64,000 nucleotides of DNA, taken from assembly GCF_004361735.1 (NCBI RefSeq), contig NZ_SNVV01000006.1, positions 171,288-235,287 of the forward strand, written 5' to 3'. Below, one piece after another: positions 39,506 to 49,327 of the stretch; position 1 is the first letter of the stretch; each line of letters begins with the position of its first letter. Below the pieces are notes generated by a model, which had not been told where the DNA came from, made no database searches, and saw only the letters and a program-made list of their open reading frames with translations. The DNA comes from Azoarcus indigens (GTDB lineage: Bacteria; Pseudomonadota; Gammaproteobacteria; Burkholderiales; Rhodocyclaceae). Position numbers and translations under genes: made by a program.

Positions 39506-40573
39506 ATGAGCGCAGCCGGGCGGTCGGACAGGCCGCGCATTCTTGTCGTCGGCCCCTCCTGGGTGGGCGACATGGTGATGGCGCAGAGCCTGTTCGTCGC
39601 CCTCGGCGGCGGCGAGCGCTGCGACATCGACGTGCTCGCGCCCGGCTGGTCGCTCCCCATCCTGGAACGCATGCCGCAAGTGCGCCGCGGCATCGCCATG
39701 CCGCTGGGCCACGGCGACTTCGGCCTGGCGGTGCGCTGGCGCCTGGGCCGCGAGCTGGCCACCGAGGGCTACGCCCAGGCCGTCGTGCTGCCGGGCTCGC
39801 TGAAATCCGCGCTGATACCCTTCTTCGCCCGCATTCCGCGCCGCACCGGCTTCCGCGGCGAGATGCGCTACGGCCTGCTGAACGACCTGCGCTCCCTGGA
39901 CAAGGCCGCACTGCCGATGACGGTACAGCGCTTCGTCGCCCTCGCCCGCCCGGCCGGCGCACCGCTGCCGGAGCCTTTCCCGCTGCCCACGCTGGTAGCG
40001 GACGCCACCAACCAGGAACGCCTGCGCGCCGAGCTGGGCCTGCCGCTGCACCAGCCGGCGGTGGCCTTCATGCCCGGCGCCGAATACGGCCCGGCCAAGC
40101 AATGGCCGCTGCCCCACTTCGCCGAACTGGCGCGCCGGCTGGTGGCCCGCGGCCAGCAGGTGTGGGTGCTGGGCTCGGCCAAGGACAGGCCGGCGGGCGA
40201 CGAGATCGCCGCCGGCAACCCCGGCGTGCACAACCTCGCCGGCAACACCAGGCTGGGCGACGCGGTGGACCTGCTGGGCATGGCCAGCGCCGCGGTGACC
40301 AACGACTCCGGCCTGATGCACGTGGCCGCCGCGCTGGGCGTGCCGCTGGTCGCCATCTTCGGCTCCTCCAGCCCGGAGCACACGCCGCCGCTGGCCGAGC
40401 GGGTGGCGATACGCACGCTGCGGCTGGAGTGCTCGCCCTGTTTCGAGCGCACCTGTCCGCTTGGCCACACCCGCTGCCTGACCGACATCACCCCGGACAG
40501 CGTGCTGACGGCGCTGGACAGCGTGGTCGCCGGCGGCGCCAAGCCGGTCTTCCTGCGCCGCGCCGTCGGCTGA
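39506..40573 (+). CDS. waaF: ADP-heptose:LPS heptosyltransferase II
   Basis: GT9 family; adds HepII to HepI of the inner core at the cytoplasmic face. 355 residues: ILVVGPSWVGDMVMAQSLF, VLPGSLKSALIPFFARIPRRTGFRGE, FMPGAEYGPAKQWPLPHFAEL, NLAGNTRLGDAVDLLGMASAAVTNDSGLMHVAAAL, FGSSSPEHTPPL, and CSPCFERTCPLGHTRCL near the C-terminus. These separate WaaF from WaaC, which follows 7 bp on. Confidence 0.95.
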   Translation: MSAAGRSDRPRILVVGPSWVGDMVMAQSLFVALGGGERCDIDVLAPGWSLPILERMPQVRRGIAMPLGHGDFGLAVRWRLGRELATEGYAQAVVLPGSLKSALIPFFARIPRRTGFRGEMRYGLLNDLRSLDKAALPMTVQRFVALARPAGAPLPEPFPLPTLVADATNQERLRAELGLPLHQPAVAFMPGAEYGPAKQWPLPHFAELARRLVARGQQVWVLGSAKDRPAGDEIAAGNPGVHNLAGNTRLGDAVDLLGMASAAVTNDSGLMHVAAALGVPLVAIFGSSSPEHTPPLAERVAIRTLRLECSPCFERTCPLGHTRCLTDITPDSVLTALDSVVAGGAKPVFLRRAVG

Positions 40574-40580
40574 GGCAAGC

Positions 40581-41663
40581 GTGCGGGTACTCATCGTCAA
40601 GACCTCGTCGCTGGGCGACGTCATCCACACCCTGCCGGCGGTGACCGACGCCGCGCGCGCCATCACCGGCCTGCGCTTCGACTGGGTGGTGGAAGAGGCC
40701 TTCGCCGAGATCCCCGCCTGGCATCCGGCGGTGGACAAGATCATCCCGGTGGCGCTGCGGCGCTGGCGCAAGCATCCGCTGAAGGCCCGCCGCAGCGGCG
40801 AATGGCAGGCCTTCAGCCATGCGCTCACCGCCTGCCGTTACGACGCGGTGATCGACGCCCAGGGCCTGCTGAAGAGCGCCTGGTTGAGCCGCCGCGCCGA
40901 CGGCCCGGTGCACGGCCTGGCGCGCAACTCCGCCCGCGAACCGCTGGCCAGCCTGTTCTACCGCCACCGCCACACTGTGCCCTGGGGCCGCCACGCGGTG
41001 CTGCGGGTGCGCGAGCTGTTCGCCCAGGCGCTGGGCTACCCGCTGCCGCCGAACGCGGAACACGAGGGCGACTATGGCCTGGAGCGCAATCGCGTACTCG
41101 CCGCCGCCAGCCACAAGCCGCAGGCGGAAACGCCCTACCTCGTCTTCCTGCACGGCACCACCTGGCCCACCAAGCACTGGCCAGAGCGCTACTGGCGCCA
41201 ACTGGCCGAACAGGCCGCCGCCAGCGGCTGGGCGGTGCACCTGCCCTGGGGCAGCGAGGCGGAGTTGGCCCGCGCCCAAGGCATCGCCGACGGCCTGCCG
41301 GGCGCGCAGGTGCTGCCGCGGCTCAAGCTCGCCGACATCGCCGCCGAACTCGCCGGCGCCCGCGCCTGCGTGGCGGTGGATACCGGCCTGGGCCACCTCG
41401 CCGCCGCGCTGGAGGTGCCCACGCTGTCGCTGTTCGGCGCCACCAACCCCGGCTACACCGGCGCCTGGGGCCGCAGCCAGCGCCACCTGGCCTCGGATTT
41501 CCCCTGCGCGCCCTGCCTCAAGCGCAATTGCGGCTACACGCCGACCGCCGAAGACCGCGCCCGCTTCGACCTCGCGCACGAACAGCCCTTATGCTTCACC
41601 CGCCTGGCCCCCGCCCGGGTCTGGAACGAACTGCGCGCCATCGCCGCCCCGGAACACGCCTGA
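40581..41663 (+). CDS. waaC: ADP-heptose:LPS heptosyltransferase I
   Basis: GT9 family; adds the first heptose to Kdo2-lipid A. 360 residues from a GTG start: VLIVKTSSLGDVIHTLPAVTDA, FDWVVEEAFAEIPAWHPAVDK, DAQGLLKSAW, FLHGTTWPTKHWPERYW, VDTGLGHLAAAL, SLFGATNPGYTGAWG. The TGA overlaps the ATG of waaG (TGATG), so the two are translated together. Confidence 0.95.
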   Translation: MRVLIVKTSSLGDVIHTLPAVTDAARAITGLRFDWVVEEAFAEIPAWHPAVDKIIPVALRRWRKHPLKARRSGEWQAFSHALTACRYDAVIDAQGLLKSAWLSRRADGPVHGLARNSAREPLASLFYRHRHTVPWGRHAVLRVRELFAQALGYPLPPNAEHEGDYGLERNRVLAAASHKPQAETPYLVFLHGTTWPTKHWPERYWRQLAEQAAASGWAVHLPWGSEAELARAQGIADGLPGAQVLPRLKLADIAAELAGARACVAVDTGLGHLAAALEVPTLSLFGATNPGYTGAWGRSQRHLASDFPCAPCLKRNCGYTPTAEDRARFDLAHEQPLCFTRLAPARVWNELRAIAAPEHA

Positions 41664-42796
41664 TGCAACTCGCCTTCTGCCTCTACAAGTATTTCCCCTA
41701 CGGCGGCCTGCAGCGCGACTTCCTGCGCATCGCCCTCGCCTGCCAGGCGCGCGGCCACGCGATCCGCGTCTATCACCTGGAGTGGAACGGCGAGGTCCCG
41801 CCGGGCTTCGAACTGGTGAAGGTGCCGGCCAGCGGCTGGTCCAGCATCCGCCGCTACGCCCGCTTCACCCGCTGGGTGGAGGCAGACCTGGCGCGCCGCC
41901 CGGTGGACCGGGTGGTCGGCTTCAACAAGATGCCCGGGCTGGACCTCTACTACGCCGCCGACCCCTGCTTCGAGGACAAGGCGCGCACCCTGCGCAAGCC
42001 GCTGTACCGCTACAGCCCGCGCTACCGCCACTTCTCCGCCTACGAGCGGGCAGTGTTCGCGCCGGAAAGCCACACCGAGATCCTGATGATCTCCACCACC
42101 CAGCAGCCGCTGTTCGCCAAGTACTACGGCACGCCGGCGCGGCGCTTCCACCTGCTGCCGCCCGGCATCGCCGCCGACCGCCGCGCACCGCCGAACGCCG
42201 CCGAACTGCGCGCCCAGGCGCGCGCGCGCTTCGCCAGCGAGTTCGGCCTCGCCACCGACGACTTCCTGCTGGTGCAGATCGGTTCCGACTTTCCGCGCAA
42301 GGGCCTGGACCGCAGCATCGCCGCGCTGGCCGCGCTGCCGGAGGCGCTGAAGCGGCGCACCCGGCTGGTCGCCATCGGCGCCGACGATGCCCGCCCCTTC
42401 CAGGAACGCGCCCGCGCACTGGGCGTGGGTGAGCGCGTCCACCTGCCCGGCGGCCGCGACGACGTGCCGCGCTTCCTGCTCGGCGCCGACCTGCTGCTGC
42501 ACCCGGCGCGGCACGAGAACACCGGCACCGTGCTGCTGGAAGCCCTGGTCGCCGGCCTGCCGGTGCTGGCCAGCGCCGCCTGCGGCTACGCCCACTACAT
42601 CACCGACGCCGACGCCGGCCTCATCGTGCCGCAGCCCTTCGCCCAGGCCGACCTGGACGCGGCGCTGGCGCGCATGCTGGGCGACGATGCCGCCCGCGCC
42701 GCCTGGCAAGCCAATGCCCTCGCCTTCGCCGACCGCAGCGACCTCTACAGCCTGCCGGAGCGCGCGGCCGACCTCATCGTGGGCAAACGCGGATGA
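41663..42796 (+). CDS. waaG: LPS core glucosyltransferase I (GT4)
   Basis: A 377-residue GT4 glycosyltransferase adding the first outer-core hexose to HepII. N-terminal YFPYGGLQRDFLRIA, then VVGFNKMPGLDLYYAADPCF (hallmark of WaaG), QIGSDFPRKGLDRSIAAL, and the nucleotide-sugar motif HPARHENTGTVLLEALVAGLPVL with the ExxxxxxxE pattern. Overlaps waaC and waaP by 1 and 4 nt. The donor sugar (UDP-Glc or another) is by homology. Confidence 0.92.
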   Translation: MQLAFCLYKYFPYGGLQRDFLRIALACQARGHAIRVYHLEWNGEVPPGFELVKVPASGWSSIRRYARFTRWVEADLARRPVDRVVGFNKMPGLDLYYAADPCFEDKARTLRKPLYRYSPRYRHFSAYERAVFAPESHTEILMISTTQQPLFAKYYGTPARRFHLLPPGIAADRRAPPNAAELRAQARARFASEFGLATDDFLLVQIGSDFPRKGLDRSIAALAALPEALKRRTRLVAIGADDARPFQERARALGVGERVHLPGGRDDVPRFLLGADLLLHPARHENTGTVLLEALVAGLPVLASAACGYAHYITDADAGLIVPQPFAQADLDAALARMLGDDAARAAWQANALAFADRSDLYSLPERAADLIVGKRG

Positions 42797-43632
42797 ACCA
42801 GCTCGTCCTCACCCCGCCGCTGTCCACCCTGTGGGGCGATACCGACGCCTTCGCCGCCGCCGTGGCGCTCGGCCGCGAAGCCGCGTCCGGCGCGGTGGTG
42901 CGTGACCTGGAGGGGCGCCGCACGCTGCGCTTCGAGATCGACGGCCGCGGCTACTACCTCAAGCTGCAGCAGGGCGTGGGCTGGGGCCGCATCGCCGGCG
43001 AGCTGCTGCGCCTGCGCGCGCCCATTCTCGGCGCAAGCAACGAGTGGCGGGCCATCCAGACCTGCCACGCGCTGCGGGTACCGACCATGGACGCCATCGC
43101 CTACGGCGAGCGCGGCAACGGTCCGGCCAAACGCGAATCCTTCCTCGTCACCGCCGCCATCGAGCCGGCGGTAGACCTGGACGCCTACACCCGCGAGTGG
43201 CGCCAGTCGCCGCCCGCGCCGGCGCTCAAGCGCGCGCTGGTGGCCGAGGTGGCCCGCATCGCCCGGCGCATGCACGAAGGCGGCATGAACCACCGCGACT
43301 TCTACCTCTGCCACTTCCTGCTGCACCTCGACCCGCCCCCCACGCCGCAGCGGCTGCGGCTGTCGGTGATCGACCTGCACCGCGCCCAGATCCGGCCGCA
43401 GACACCGCGGCGCTGGCGCGACAAGGACCTCTCCGCGCTCTACTTCTCGGCGCTGGACATCGGCCTCACCCGCCGTGACAAGCTGCGCTTCCTGCGCGAC
43501 TACTTCCCCGGCCCGCTGCGCGAAACGCTCAAGCACGAGCAGCCGCTGCTGCGCCACCTGGAGAAGGAAGCCGCCCGCCTCAAGCTGCGCTACGAACGCA
43601 AGTTCGCCAGTCGGCCGGCGCTGCAGAAATGA
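42793..43632 (+). CDS. waaP: LPS core heptose I kinase
   Basis: A 279-residue kinase-fold protein phosphorylating HepI. Seen: YYLKLQQGVGWGRIAGELLRLRAPILGASNEW (ATP lysine and WaaP-specific region), RMHEGGMNHRDFYLCHFLL (HRD catalytic loop intact), LSVIDLHRAQIR (metal-binding Asp) and RRWRDKDLSALYFSA. Overlaps waaG and the next kinase gene by ATGA junctions. Confidence 0.95.
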   Translation: MNQLVLTPPLSTLWGDTDAFAAAVALGREAASGAVVRDLEGRRTLRFEIDGRGYYLKLQQGVGWGRIAGELLRLRAPILGASNEWRAIQTCHALRVPTMDAIAYGERGNGPAKRESFLVTAAIEPAVDLDAYTREWRQSPPAPALKRALVAEVARIARRMHEGGMNHRDFYLCHFLLHLDPPPTPQRLRLSVIDLHRAQIRPQTPRRWRDKDLSALYFSALDIGLTRRDKLRFLRDYFPGPLRETLKHEQPLLRHLEKEAARLKLRYERKFASRPALQK

Positions 43633-44378
43633 ACGACTGGCAACTCGCCACCAGCGGCCTGGACCCCGCCGCCGCCCAGGCCTTTGCCACGCTGGAGGCG
43701 GTGTTCGCCCTCGATGGCGAACAGGTTGCCCGCGACCCGCTGAGCCAGGTGCTGCGGGTGGTCGTCGGCGGCCGCCGCTACTACGTCAAGCGCTACCACG
43801 GCGCCGGCAAGAACCCGCTGCGGCGCTGGCTAGGCCGCACCCGGGTGCGCGCCGAATGGGAGAACCTGCGCCACTTCGCCGCCTGGGGCATTCCCACCGC
43901 GGTGGTGGTCGCCTGGGGCGAGGAACGCCGCTGGGGCGGTTTCCGCCGTGGCGCGCTCATCACCGCCGAACTGCCGCGCACCGAAGACCTCAAGCTGCTG
44001 GTCCTGAACAATGACCCGCGACTGGCCGACCGCGGCTGGATCGCAGGCATCTCCCACCAGCTCGCCGCCATCACCCGCGAGATGCACAGCCACGGCTTCG
44101 CCCACAACGACCTCAAATGGCGCAACCTGCTGGTGGATGACAGCGAGCCGCCGCGGCTCTACCTGATCGACTGCCCCTCCGGCGGGTTCTGGCACGGCCC
44201 CTTCCTGCGCTACCGCATCGTCAAGGACCTCGCCTGCCTGGACAAGGTCGCCAAGTACAGCCTGAGCCGTACCCAGCGCCTGCGCTTCTACCTCGACTAC
44301 GCCGGCAAGCGCCGGCTGGACGCGGGGGACAAGCAGCGCCTGCGCCGGGTGCTGACCTTCTTCCAGGGGCGGGAGTAA
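43629..44378 (+). CDS. wapP: LPS core kinase, WapP-like (InaA family)
   Basis: A 249-residue kinase-fold protein. YYVKRYHGAGKNPLRRWLG (ATP lysine), MHSHGFAHNDLKWRNLLV (HxD loop intact) and LYLIDCPSGGFWHGPF. Position after waaP matches P. aeruginosa waaG-waaP-wapP-wapQ, where WapP phosphorylates HepII. The symbol is by order and family resemblance. The residue after the metal-binding Asp is Cys, not Phe or Leu. Confidence 0.78.
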   Translation: MNDWQLATSGLDPAAAQAFATLEAVFALDGEQVARDPLSQVLRVVVGGRRYYVKRYHGAGKNPLRRWLGRTRVRAEWENLRHFAAWGIPTAVVVAWGEERRWGGFRRGALITAELPRTEDLKLLVLNNDPRLADRGWIAGISHQLAAITREMHSHGFAHNDLKWRNLLVDDSEPPRLYLIDCPSGGFWHGPFLRYRIVKDLACLDKVAKYSLSRTQRLRFYLDYAGKRRLDAGDKQRLRRVLTFFQGRE

Positions 44379-44381
44379 GCA

Positions 44382-45158
44382 GTGACCTTTTACCTGGCCG
44401 ACGATCTGCGCCCGCTGTTCACCCGCCACGGCCTGGATAGTTTCGGCAGCCTGTGGGCACTGGAGCTGGACAGCGTGGACGCACCCAACACCGGCCGCGG
44501 CGGCTGGAGCAGCGTCAGCCGGCTGGAACTGGCGGACGAAGCCGGCCGCCGCCACGCCTTCTACCTCAAGCGCCAGATCGACCACCTCAGCCGCAGCCCG
44601 CTGCACCCGCTGGGCGAAGCCACCTTCGCCCGCGAATTCCGCAACATCCGCCGCTACGCGCAGGCCGGCATTCCGGCGCTGCAGGCCGCCTTTTTCGGCC
44701 AGCGCAAGCTGGGCGGCAAGGTATGCGCCATGCTGATCACCCGCGCGCTGGACGACTATCGCCCGCTGGACGCCTGGCTGCAGGACTGGCCCCGGCTCGG
44801 CCGCGACACCCGCCGCCGGGTGCTGGACGCCGCCGCCGTGCTGGTGCGCACCCTGCACAAGCGCGGCCAGGTGCACAACTGCCTCTACCCCAAGCATCTC
44901 TTCATCCGCCTGGGCACGACGGCCGCGCAAGACGAAGCCCGCCTGATCGACCTGGAAAAGACCCGCCCGCTGTGGCTGGGCGCCCATGACCGCGCCCGCG
45001 ACCTCGACGCCCTGAACCGCCACGCCGACCGTCTGCCCGCCACCGACCGCCTGCGCTTCCTGCTGCGCTACCTCGGCCGCGACCGGCTGGACGCCGCCGG
45101 CAAACGCCTGGCCCGCCGCATTCTCGACCGCCACCGGCGCAAGGCCGCCCGCAGATGA
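44382..45158 (+). CDS. wapQ: WapQ-like LPS kinase-fold protein with altered catalytic loop
   Basis: 258 residues from a GTG start. HAFYLKRQIDHLSRSPLHPLGEATFAREFRNIRRY looks like the N-lobe of WaaP relatives. The catalytic loop, however, reads GQVHNCLYPKHLFI, with HNC where active members have H-x-D. The later Asp is present in ARLIDLEKTRPL. It may be a pseudokinase or use other residues. Fourth kinase-like gene position in the cluster matches wapQ; the name is provisional. 3 bp after the wapP-like gene; overlaps the next gene by 4 nt. Confidence 0.72.
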   Translation: MTFYLADDLRPLFTRHGLDSFGSLWALELDSVDAPNTGRGGWSSVSRLELADEAGRRHAFYLKRQIDHLSRSPLHPLGEATFAREFRNIRRYAQAGIPALQAAFFGQRKLGGKVCAMLITRALDDYRPLDAWLQDWPRLGRDTRRRVLDAAAVLVRTLHKRGQVHNCLYPKHLFIRLGTTAAQDEARLIDLEKTRPLWLGAHDRARDLDALNRHADRLPATDRLRFLLRYLGRDRLDAAGKRLARRILDRHRRKAARR

Positions 45159-46627
45159 ACACCGCCGCCCAGCTTCCGCCCCTGGTGGATGCCGCCACCC
45201 TGCGCGCCGCCGGCCGCCAGCCGCCAGCGCCCTTTCGCCTTGCCCTGACCCCGGCTTTCGGCCCGCAGGCCAGGGAGTTGTGGATGCAGCGTTTGCTGCG
45301 GGTGCTGCCGGGCAAACGCATCGTCGGAGAGGCCCGCCTCGTCGGCGGCGAACTGGACGGCCGCCGGGTGCTGGCCAAGCTCTTCGTGGATGCCGGCAGC
45401 GCCCGCCATTCGCAGCGGGAGCACGAGGGCATCGCCGCCCTCGCCGCGGCCGGCATTCCCACGCCGCCGGCCCTGGGCATGCTCGCCCTGCCTGGCGGCG
45501 GCCGCGCCCTGTTCACCGAATTCCTCGACGGCGCCGACACCCTGCTGGACGCCTGGCGCGCCCTGGCCGACGGCACGCCTGGCGCACCGGAGGCGCTGGC
45601 CCTGCTGGCACCGGCTTTCGCCCTGCTCGGCCAGTTGCATGCCGCCGGCCTCAGCCATGACGACCTGCATTTCGGCAACTTCCTGCGCCATGAGGGCCAG
45701 CTCTACCTGATAGACGGCGACGCGGTGCGCCGCCACGCCAGCCCATTGGAGGAGAGCACCGCCGCGCGCGACCTCGCCATGCTGATCGCCCAGCTGCCGC
45801 GCACCTGGGACGAGGACCTGGCACCGCTGCTGGCCGCCTACCGCGCCAGCAATGCCGCTGCGCCCGGCGAGCGGGCGCTCGGCAGCGCGCTGGTCGCCGA
45901 ACGCGCCTGGCGCCTGCGCGACTACCTTTCCAAGGCCGGCCGCGACTGCTCGCTGTTCAAGGTGGATAAGCGCTTCCGCCGCTTCACCGCGGTGTGGCGC
46001 GCCGCCGCCGAGCAACTGGAACCGCTGCTCGCCGAGCCGGACCGGCGCATGGACGGCGGCCGCCTGCTCAAGCGCGGCAATACCTGCACCGTGGCCCAGG
46101 TGAACATCGACGGCCGGCCGGTGGTGGTGAAACGCTACAACCTGAAGAGCCTGCGCCATGCTCTGTCGCGCCTGTGGCGCCCCAGCCGCGGCTGGCACTC
46201 CTGGCGCGAAGGCCACCGCCTGCGCCTGTTCGGCATCCCGACGCCGGCGCCGCTGGCGCTGGTCGAGGAACGGCATGGCCCGTTACGCGGCCGCGCCTGG
46301 CTGGTCAACGAGTTCTGCGCCGGCGTAGACCTGCTGAGCCACCTGCGGCCCACCTCCGCCCCGCCGGCCGCCGAGGCCGCCGCCCTGCGCACCCTGTTCG
46401 CCACCCTGCACCGGGAGCGCATCAGCCACGGCGACCTCAAGGCCACCAACCTGCTCTGGGACGGCCGCGACATCCAGCTCATCGACCTGGACGCCATGCG
46501 CCAGCATCGCAAGCCCGCCAGCTATGCTCGCGCCTGGCGCCGCGACCGCCAGCGCCTGCTGCGCAACTGGCCGGCGGACAGCGAGCTGTACCGCTGGCTG
46601 GACACGAATCTGCCACCTGCGGCCTGA
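45155..46627 (+). CDS. Tandem double kinase-fold protein of the LPS core cluster
   Basis: 490 residues comprising two kinase-fold domains. Domain 1 (about 40-260): AKLFVDAGSARHSQREHEGIAAL, GLSHDDLHFGNFLRH (HxD) and YLIDGDAVRRH. Domain 2 (about 295-485): VVVKRYNLKSLRHALSRLW, RISHGDLKATNLLW (HxD) and QLIDLDAMRQHR. Both have intact catalytic loops, so it could phosphorylate two positions of the core. Position corresponds to the uncharacterised kinase-like gene beyond wapQ in Pseudomonas (PA5006, from memory). Last gene of the block; converges on msbA across 166 bp holding only a weak hairpin (46632-46651). Confidence 0.75.
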   Translation: MNTAAQLPPLVDAATLRAAGRQPPAPFRLALTPAFGPQARELWMQRLLRVLPGKRIVGEARLVGGELDGRRVLAKLFVDAGSARHSQREHEGIAALAAAGIPTPPALGMLALPGGGRALFTEFLDGADTLLDAWRALADGTPGAPEALALLAPAFALLGQLHAAGLSHDDLHFGNFLRHEGQLYLIDGDAVRRHASPLEESTAARDLAMLIAQLPRTWDEDLAPLLAAYRASNAAAPGERALGSALVAERAWRLRDYLSKAGRDCSLFKVDKRFRRFTAVWRAAAEQLEPLLAEPDRRMDGGRLLKRGNTCTVAQVNIDGRPVVVKRYNLKSLRHALSRLWRPSRGWHSWREGHRLRLFGIPTPAPLALVEERHGPLRGRAWLVNEFCAGVDLLSHLRPTSAPPAAEAAALRTLFATLHRERISHGDLKATNLLWDGRDIQLIDLDAMRQHRKPASYARAWRRDRQRLLRNWPADSELYRWLDTNLPPAA

Positions 46628-46793
46628 GCCGGCCCGCTGCCGGCGGCGGGCGAGTTCGAATCGGGAAATCCGGGTTCGAGGGTGAAATCTGGCGGACAGG
46701 ATGCCCGCCGTTTCTGCCGCGCCCGGAAGCGCCAGCCTCGGCTCGCCGCTGACAACCTTCGGGCCTGTGAGCGGCGTTGGCGCAGGCCGCAGC

Positions 46794-48590
46794 TCAGCCC
46801 GCCGCCGCGCCCTCCTCATGGAACTGCATCGCGTGCAAGCGGGCATAAGCGCCACCGGCGGCCAGTAGCTCGGCATGAGAGCCGCGCTCGACGATGCGGC
46901 CCTGGTCCATCACCAGGATGAGATCCGCCTTCTCGATGGTGGACAGGCGGTGGGCGATCACCAGCGTTGTGCGGCCGCTCATGGCGCGGTCCAGCGCCGC
47001 CTGGATGTGGCGCTCGGACTCGGTGTCCAGCGCCGAGGTGGCCTCGTCCAGGATCAGGATGGGCGCATCCTTCAGCAGCGCGCGGGCGATCGCCAGGCGC
47101 TGGCGCTGGCCACCGGAGAGCATCACGCCGTTCTCGCCTATCAGGGTGTCGAAGCCCTCCGGCAGGCGGTCGATGAATTCCTTGGCATAAGCCGCCTCCG
47201 CCGCCGCCACGATGGCCTCCCGCGGTGTGTCGGCCAGGTCACCGTAGGCGATGTTGTTGGCCACCGTGTCGTTGAACAGGTTCACCTGCTGGCTCACCAG
47301 CGCGATGTGGCGGCGCAGGTTGCGCAGGGTGTAGTCCTGCACCGGCACGCCATCGACCAGGATGTCGCCCTGGTCATGCTGGTAGAAGCGCGGCACCAGG
47401 CTGGCCAGCGTGGTCTTGCCGCTGCCCGAGCGCCCGACCAGCGCCACCATCTGCCCCGGCTCCACCTCGAAGCTCACCTCGTTCAGCACCACCCGCTCGG
47501 TGCCGGGGTAGCGGAAGCTCAGCTTGCGCACCGTCAGCCGGCCGGCAACGCGCTCGCGTGTCACCGTCCCCTTGTCCTCTTCCGGCGCTTCGTCCAACTG
47601 CTCGAAGATGCTCTCAGCACCGGCCACGCCCTTCTGCACGGTGGAGCTGACCTCGGAGAGCTGGCGTATGGGCTTGGGCAACAGGCCGGCCGCGGTGATG
47701 TAGGCCACCAGGTCACCCACGGTGGATTCGCCGCGCAGCCACAGCACCAGGAACAGCAGCACCGCCATCGCGGTGTAGGTCACCAGCTGCAGCATGGGCG
47801 TGTAGGTGGCGCCGGTCTTCACCATCTTCAGCTGCTTGCGGGTGTTGTCTTCGCTGGCGGCCTTGAAACGATCCGACTCGTACTGCTCGCCGCCGAAGCT
47901 GCGCACCACCCGGTAGCCCTGTATGGTCTCGGAGGCGATGTGGGTCACGTCGCCCATCGCCACCTGGATCTTCTTGCTCTGCTTCCGGAACTTGCGGCTG
48001 GCGCTGTTCACCATCACCGCGATCAGCGGCAGGATGGCAACCATCACCAGCGTCAGCTTCCAGTTCATCCACAGCAGGTAGCCGAACAGGAAGACCACGG
48101 TGAGGCCTTCGCGTATCACCACCTTGATCGCATCCGTGGCCGCGCCGGTGACCATGGTGACGTTGAAGGTGATGCGGGAGATCAGGTGGCCGGAGTTGTG
48201 GTTGTCGAAGTAGCGGTTGGGCAGCAGCAGCAGGCTGTCGAACAAGGCCAGCCGCAGGTCATGCACCAGGCCGAGCGAGACCTTGGCGAGGAAGTAGTTA
48301 CCCAGATAGGAACCCACGCCCTGCCAGGCGGCGATGAGCACGATCAGCAGGGGCACCGCCTGCATCAGCGGCAGGCCTTCGAGCATGGGCAGGCCGGGAA
48401 GCACCGCCTCCGGATTGTTCAGCCCGTCGACGAAATACTTGAGGATGCCCGCCAGCATGGGCTGGGACGAGGCGAAGACGATGAAGCCGGCAATGCTGAT
48501 TGCAAACTGGCCGGCGTACGGACGCACGTAACCCAGCAGACGAAGATAGATCCTGAGGGTGGACGCGACGAACGCATCTGCGGTAGGCAT
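46794..48590 (-). CDS. msbA: Lipid A-core flippase MsbA (ABC half-transporter)
   Basis: 598 residues: six-helix membrane domain (about 20-315) and nucleotide-binding domain (about 345-590) with Walker [16 protein letters not shown]-loop [12 protein letters not shown], signature [16 protein letters not shown], Walker [14 protein letters not shown] and H-loop AHRLST. Flips lipid A-core to the periplasmic leaflet, where the nearby ligase would act. ATG at 48590 begins the conserved protein but has only a weak ribosome site; an upstream in-frame start is not better. Divergent from a kinase-like gene (86 bp). Confidence 0.93.
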   Translation of the reverse strand: MPTADAFVASTLRIYLRLLGYVRPYAGQFAISIAGFIVFASSQPMLAGILKYFVDGLNNPEAVLPGLPMLEGLPLMQAVPLLIVLIAAWQGVGSYLGNYFLAKVSLGLVHDLRLALFDSLLLLPNRYFDNHNSGHLISRITFNVTMVTGAATDAIKVVIREGLTVVFLFGYLLWMNWKLTLVMVAILPLIAVMVNSASRKFRKQSKKIQVAMGDVTHIASETIQGYRVVRSFGGEQYESDRFKAASEDNTRKQLKMVKTGATYTPMLQLVTYTAMAVLLFLVLWLRGESTVGDLVAYITAAGLLPKPIRQLSEVSSTVQKGVAGAESIFEQLDEAPEEDKGTVTRERVAGRLTVRKLSFRYPGTERVVLNEVSFEVEPGQMVALVGRSGSGKTTLASLVPRFYQHDQGDILVDGVPVQDYTLRNLRRHIALVSQQVNLFNDTVANNIAYGDLADTPREAIVAAAEAAYAKEFIDRLPEGFDTLIGENGVMLSGGQRQRLAIARALLKDAPILILDEATSALDTESERHIQAALDRAMSGRTTLVIAHRLSTIEKADLILVMDQGRIVERGSHAELLAAGGAYARLHAMQFHEEGAAAG

Positions 48591-48676
48591 GGAAGAAAGG
48601 CCGAACTGCGAAACGGCGGATGCTACCACGCCCCCGTTGGCACCACCGTAGCGCCGCCGGGATAGAATCCCGCCCC

Positions 48677-49318
48677 ATGAGAACACAGGCTGCACTGCAT
48701 AGCCTCGGATACGAGGATTACCTGAAGCTGCGCGAAGGCGCCCTCGTCATCGAAGCCGACCGCTACGGCGACAAGGTGCTGCTGCTGCCCGATCAGAGCT
48801 ACATCAAGCTGTTCCGGCGCAAGCGCCTGCTGAGCTCGGCAGCCTTCTATCCCTACGTCCGCCGCTTTGCCGACAACGTCCAGGCCTTGCATGCGCGGGG
48901 CATCCCCTGCCCCCACATCCTCGCCCTCTACCGCATTCCCCACATCGAGCGCGACGCGGTGCACTACCGCCCCCTGGTCGGGGAGACGCTGCGGCGCCTG
49001 TTGAAGCAGGCTCCGCCGCCTGAGGCGGAGGCCTGCCGGCTGCGGGAACAGATCGGCAGTTTCGTCGCCCGCCTGCACCGGCTGGGTGTCTATTTCCGCT
49101 CGCTCCATCTGGGCAATATCGTGCTCACACCCGATGGCGAGCTGGGCCTCATCGATGTCGCCGACATGACGACCCGCCAGCGCGCGCTGGGATATCTGCT
49201 GCGCAAGCGCAATCTCAAGCATCTGCTGCGTTACCCGGAAGAGACCGCCTGGCTGTGCGCCGATGGCAAGTTTCTCACCAGCTACAACCACGCCTCGGGC
49301 TTCAAACTCTCCGCCTGA
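48677..49318 (+). CDS. LPS kinase-like protein lacking the catalytic Asp
   Basis: 213 residues. YIKLFRRKRLLSSAAFYPYVRRFADNVQAL resembles the N-lobe of Pseudomonas core-kinase relatives next to msbA (PA4998, from memory). The expected H-G-D-L-H-x-G-N loop reads VYFRSLHLGNIVL, with the Asp position replaced, though LGLIDVADM keeps the later Asp. So it is either a pseudokinase or a diverged enzyme. Divergent from msbA and 9 bp before a glycosyltransferase-like gene, in the same direction as waaL. Confidence 0.7.
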   Translation: MRTQAALHSLGYEDYLKLREGALVIEADRYGDKVLLLPDQSYIKLFRRKRLLSSAAFYPYVRRFADNVQALHARGIPCPHILALYRIPHIERDAVHYRPLVGETLRRLLKQAPPPEAEACRLREQIGSFVARLHRLGVYFRSLHLGNIVLTPDGELGLIDVADMTTRQRALGYLLRKRNLKHLLRYPEETAWLCADGKFLTSYNHASGFKLSA

Positions 49319-49327
49319 ATCACCTCG

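Noticed and set aside
46628..46793. GTTCGAATC in the gap, resembling a tRNA T-loop
   Set aside because: No acceptor, D or anticodon stems can be built around it; the gap also has only a weak 6-bp hairpin.
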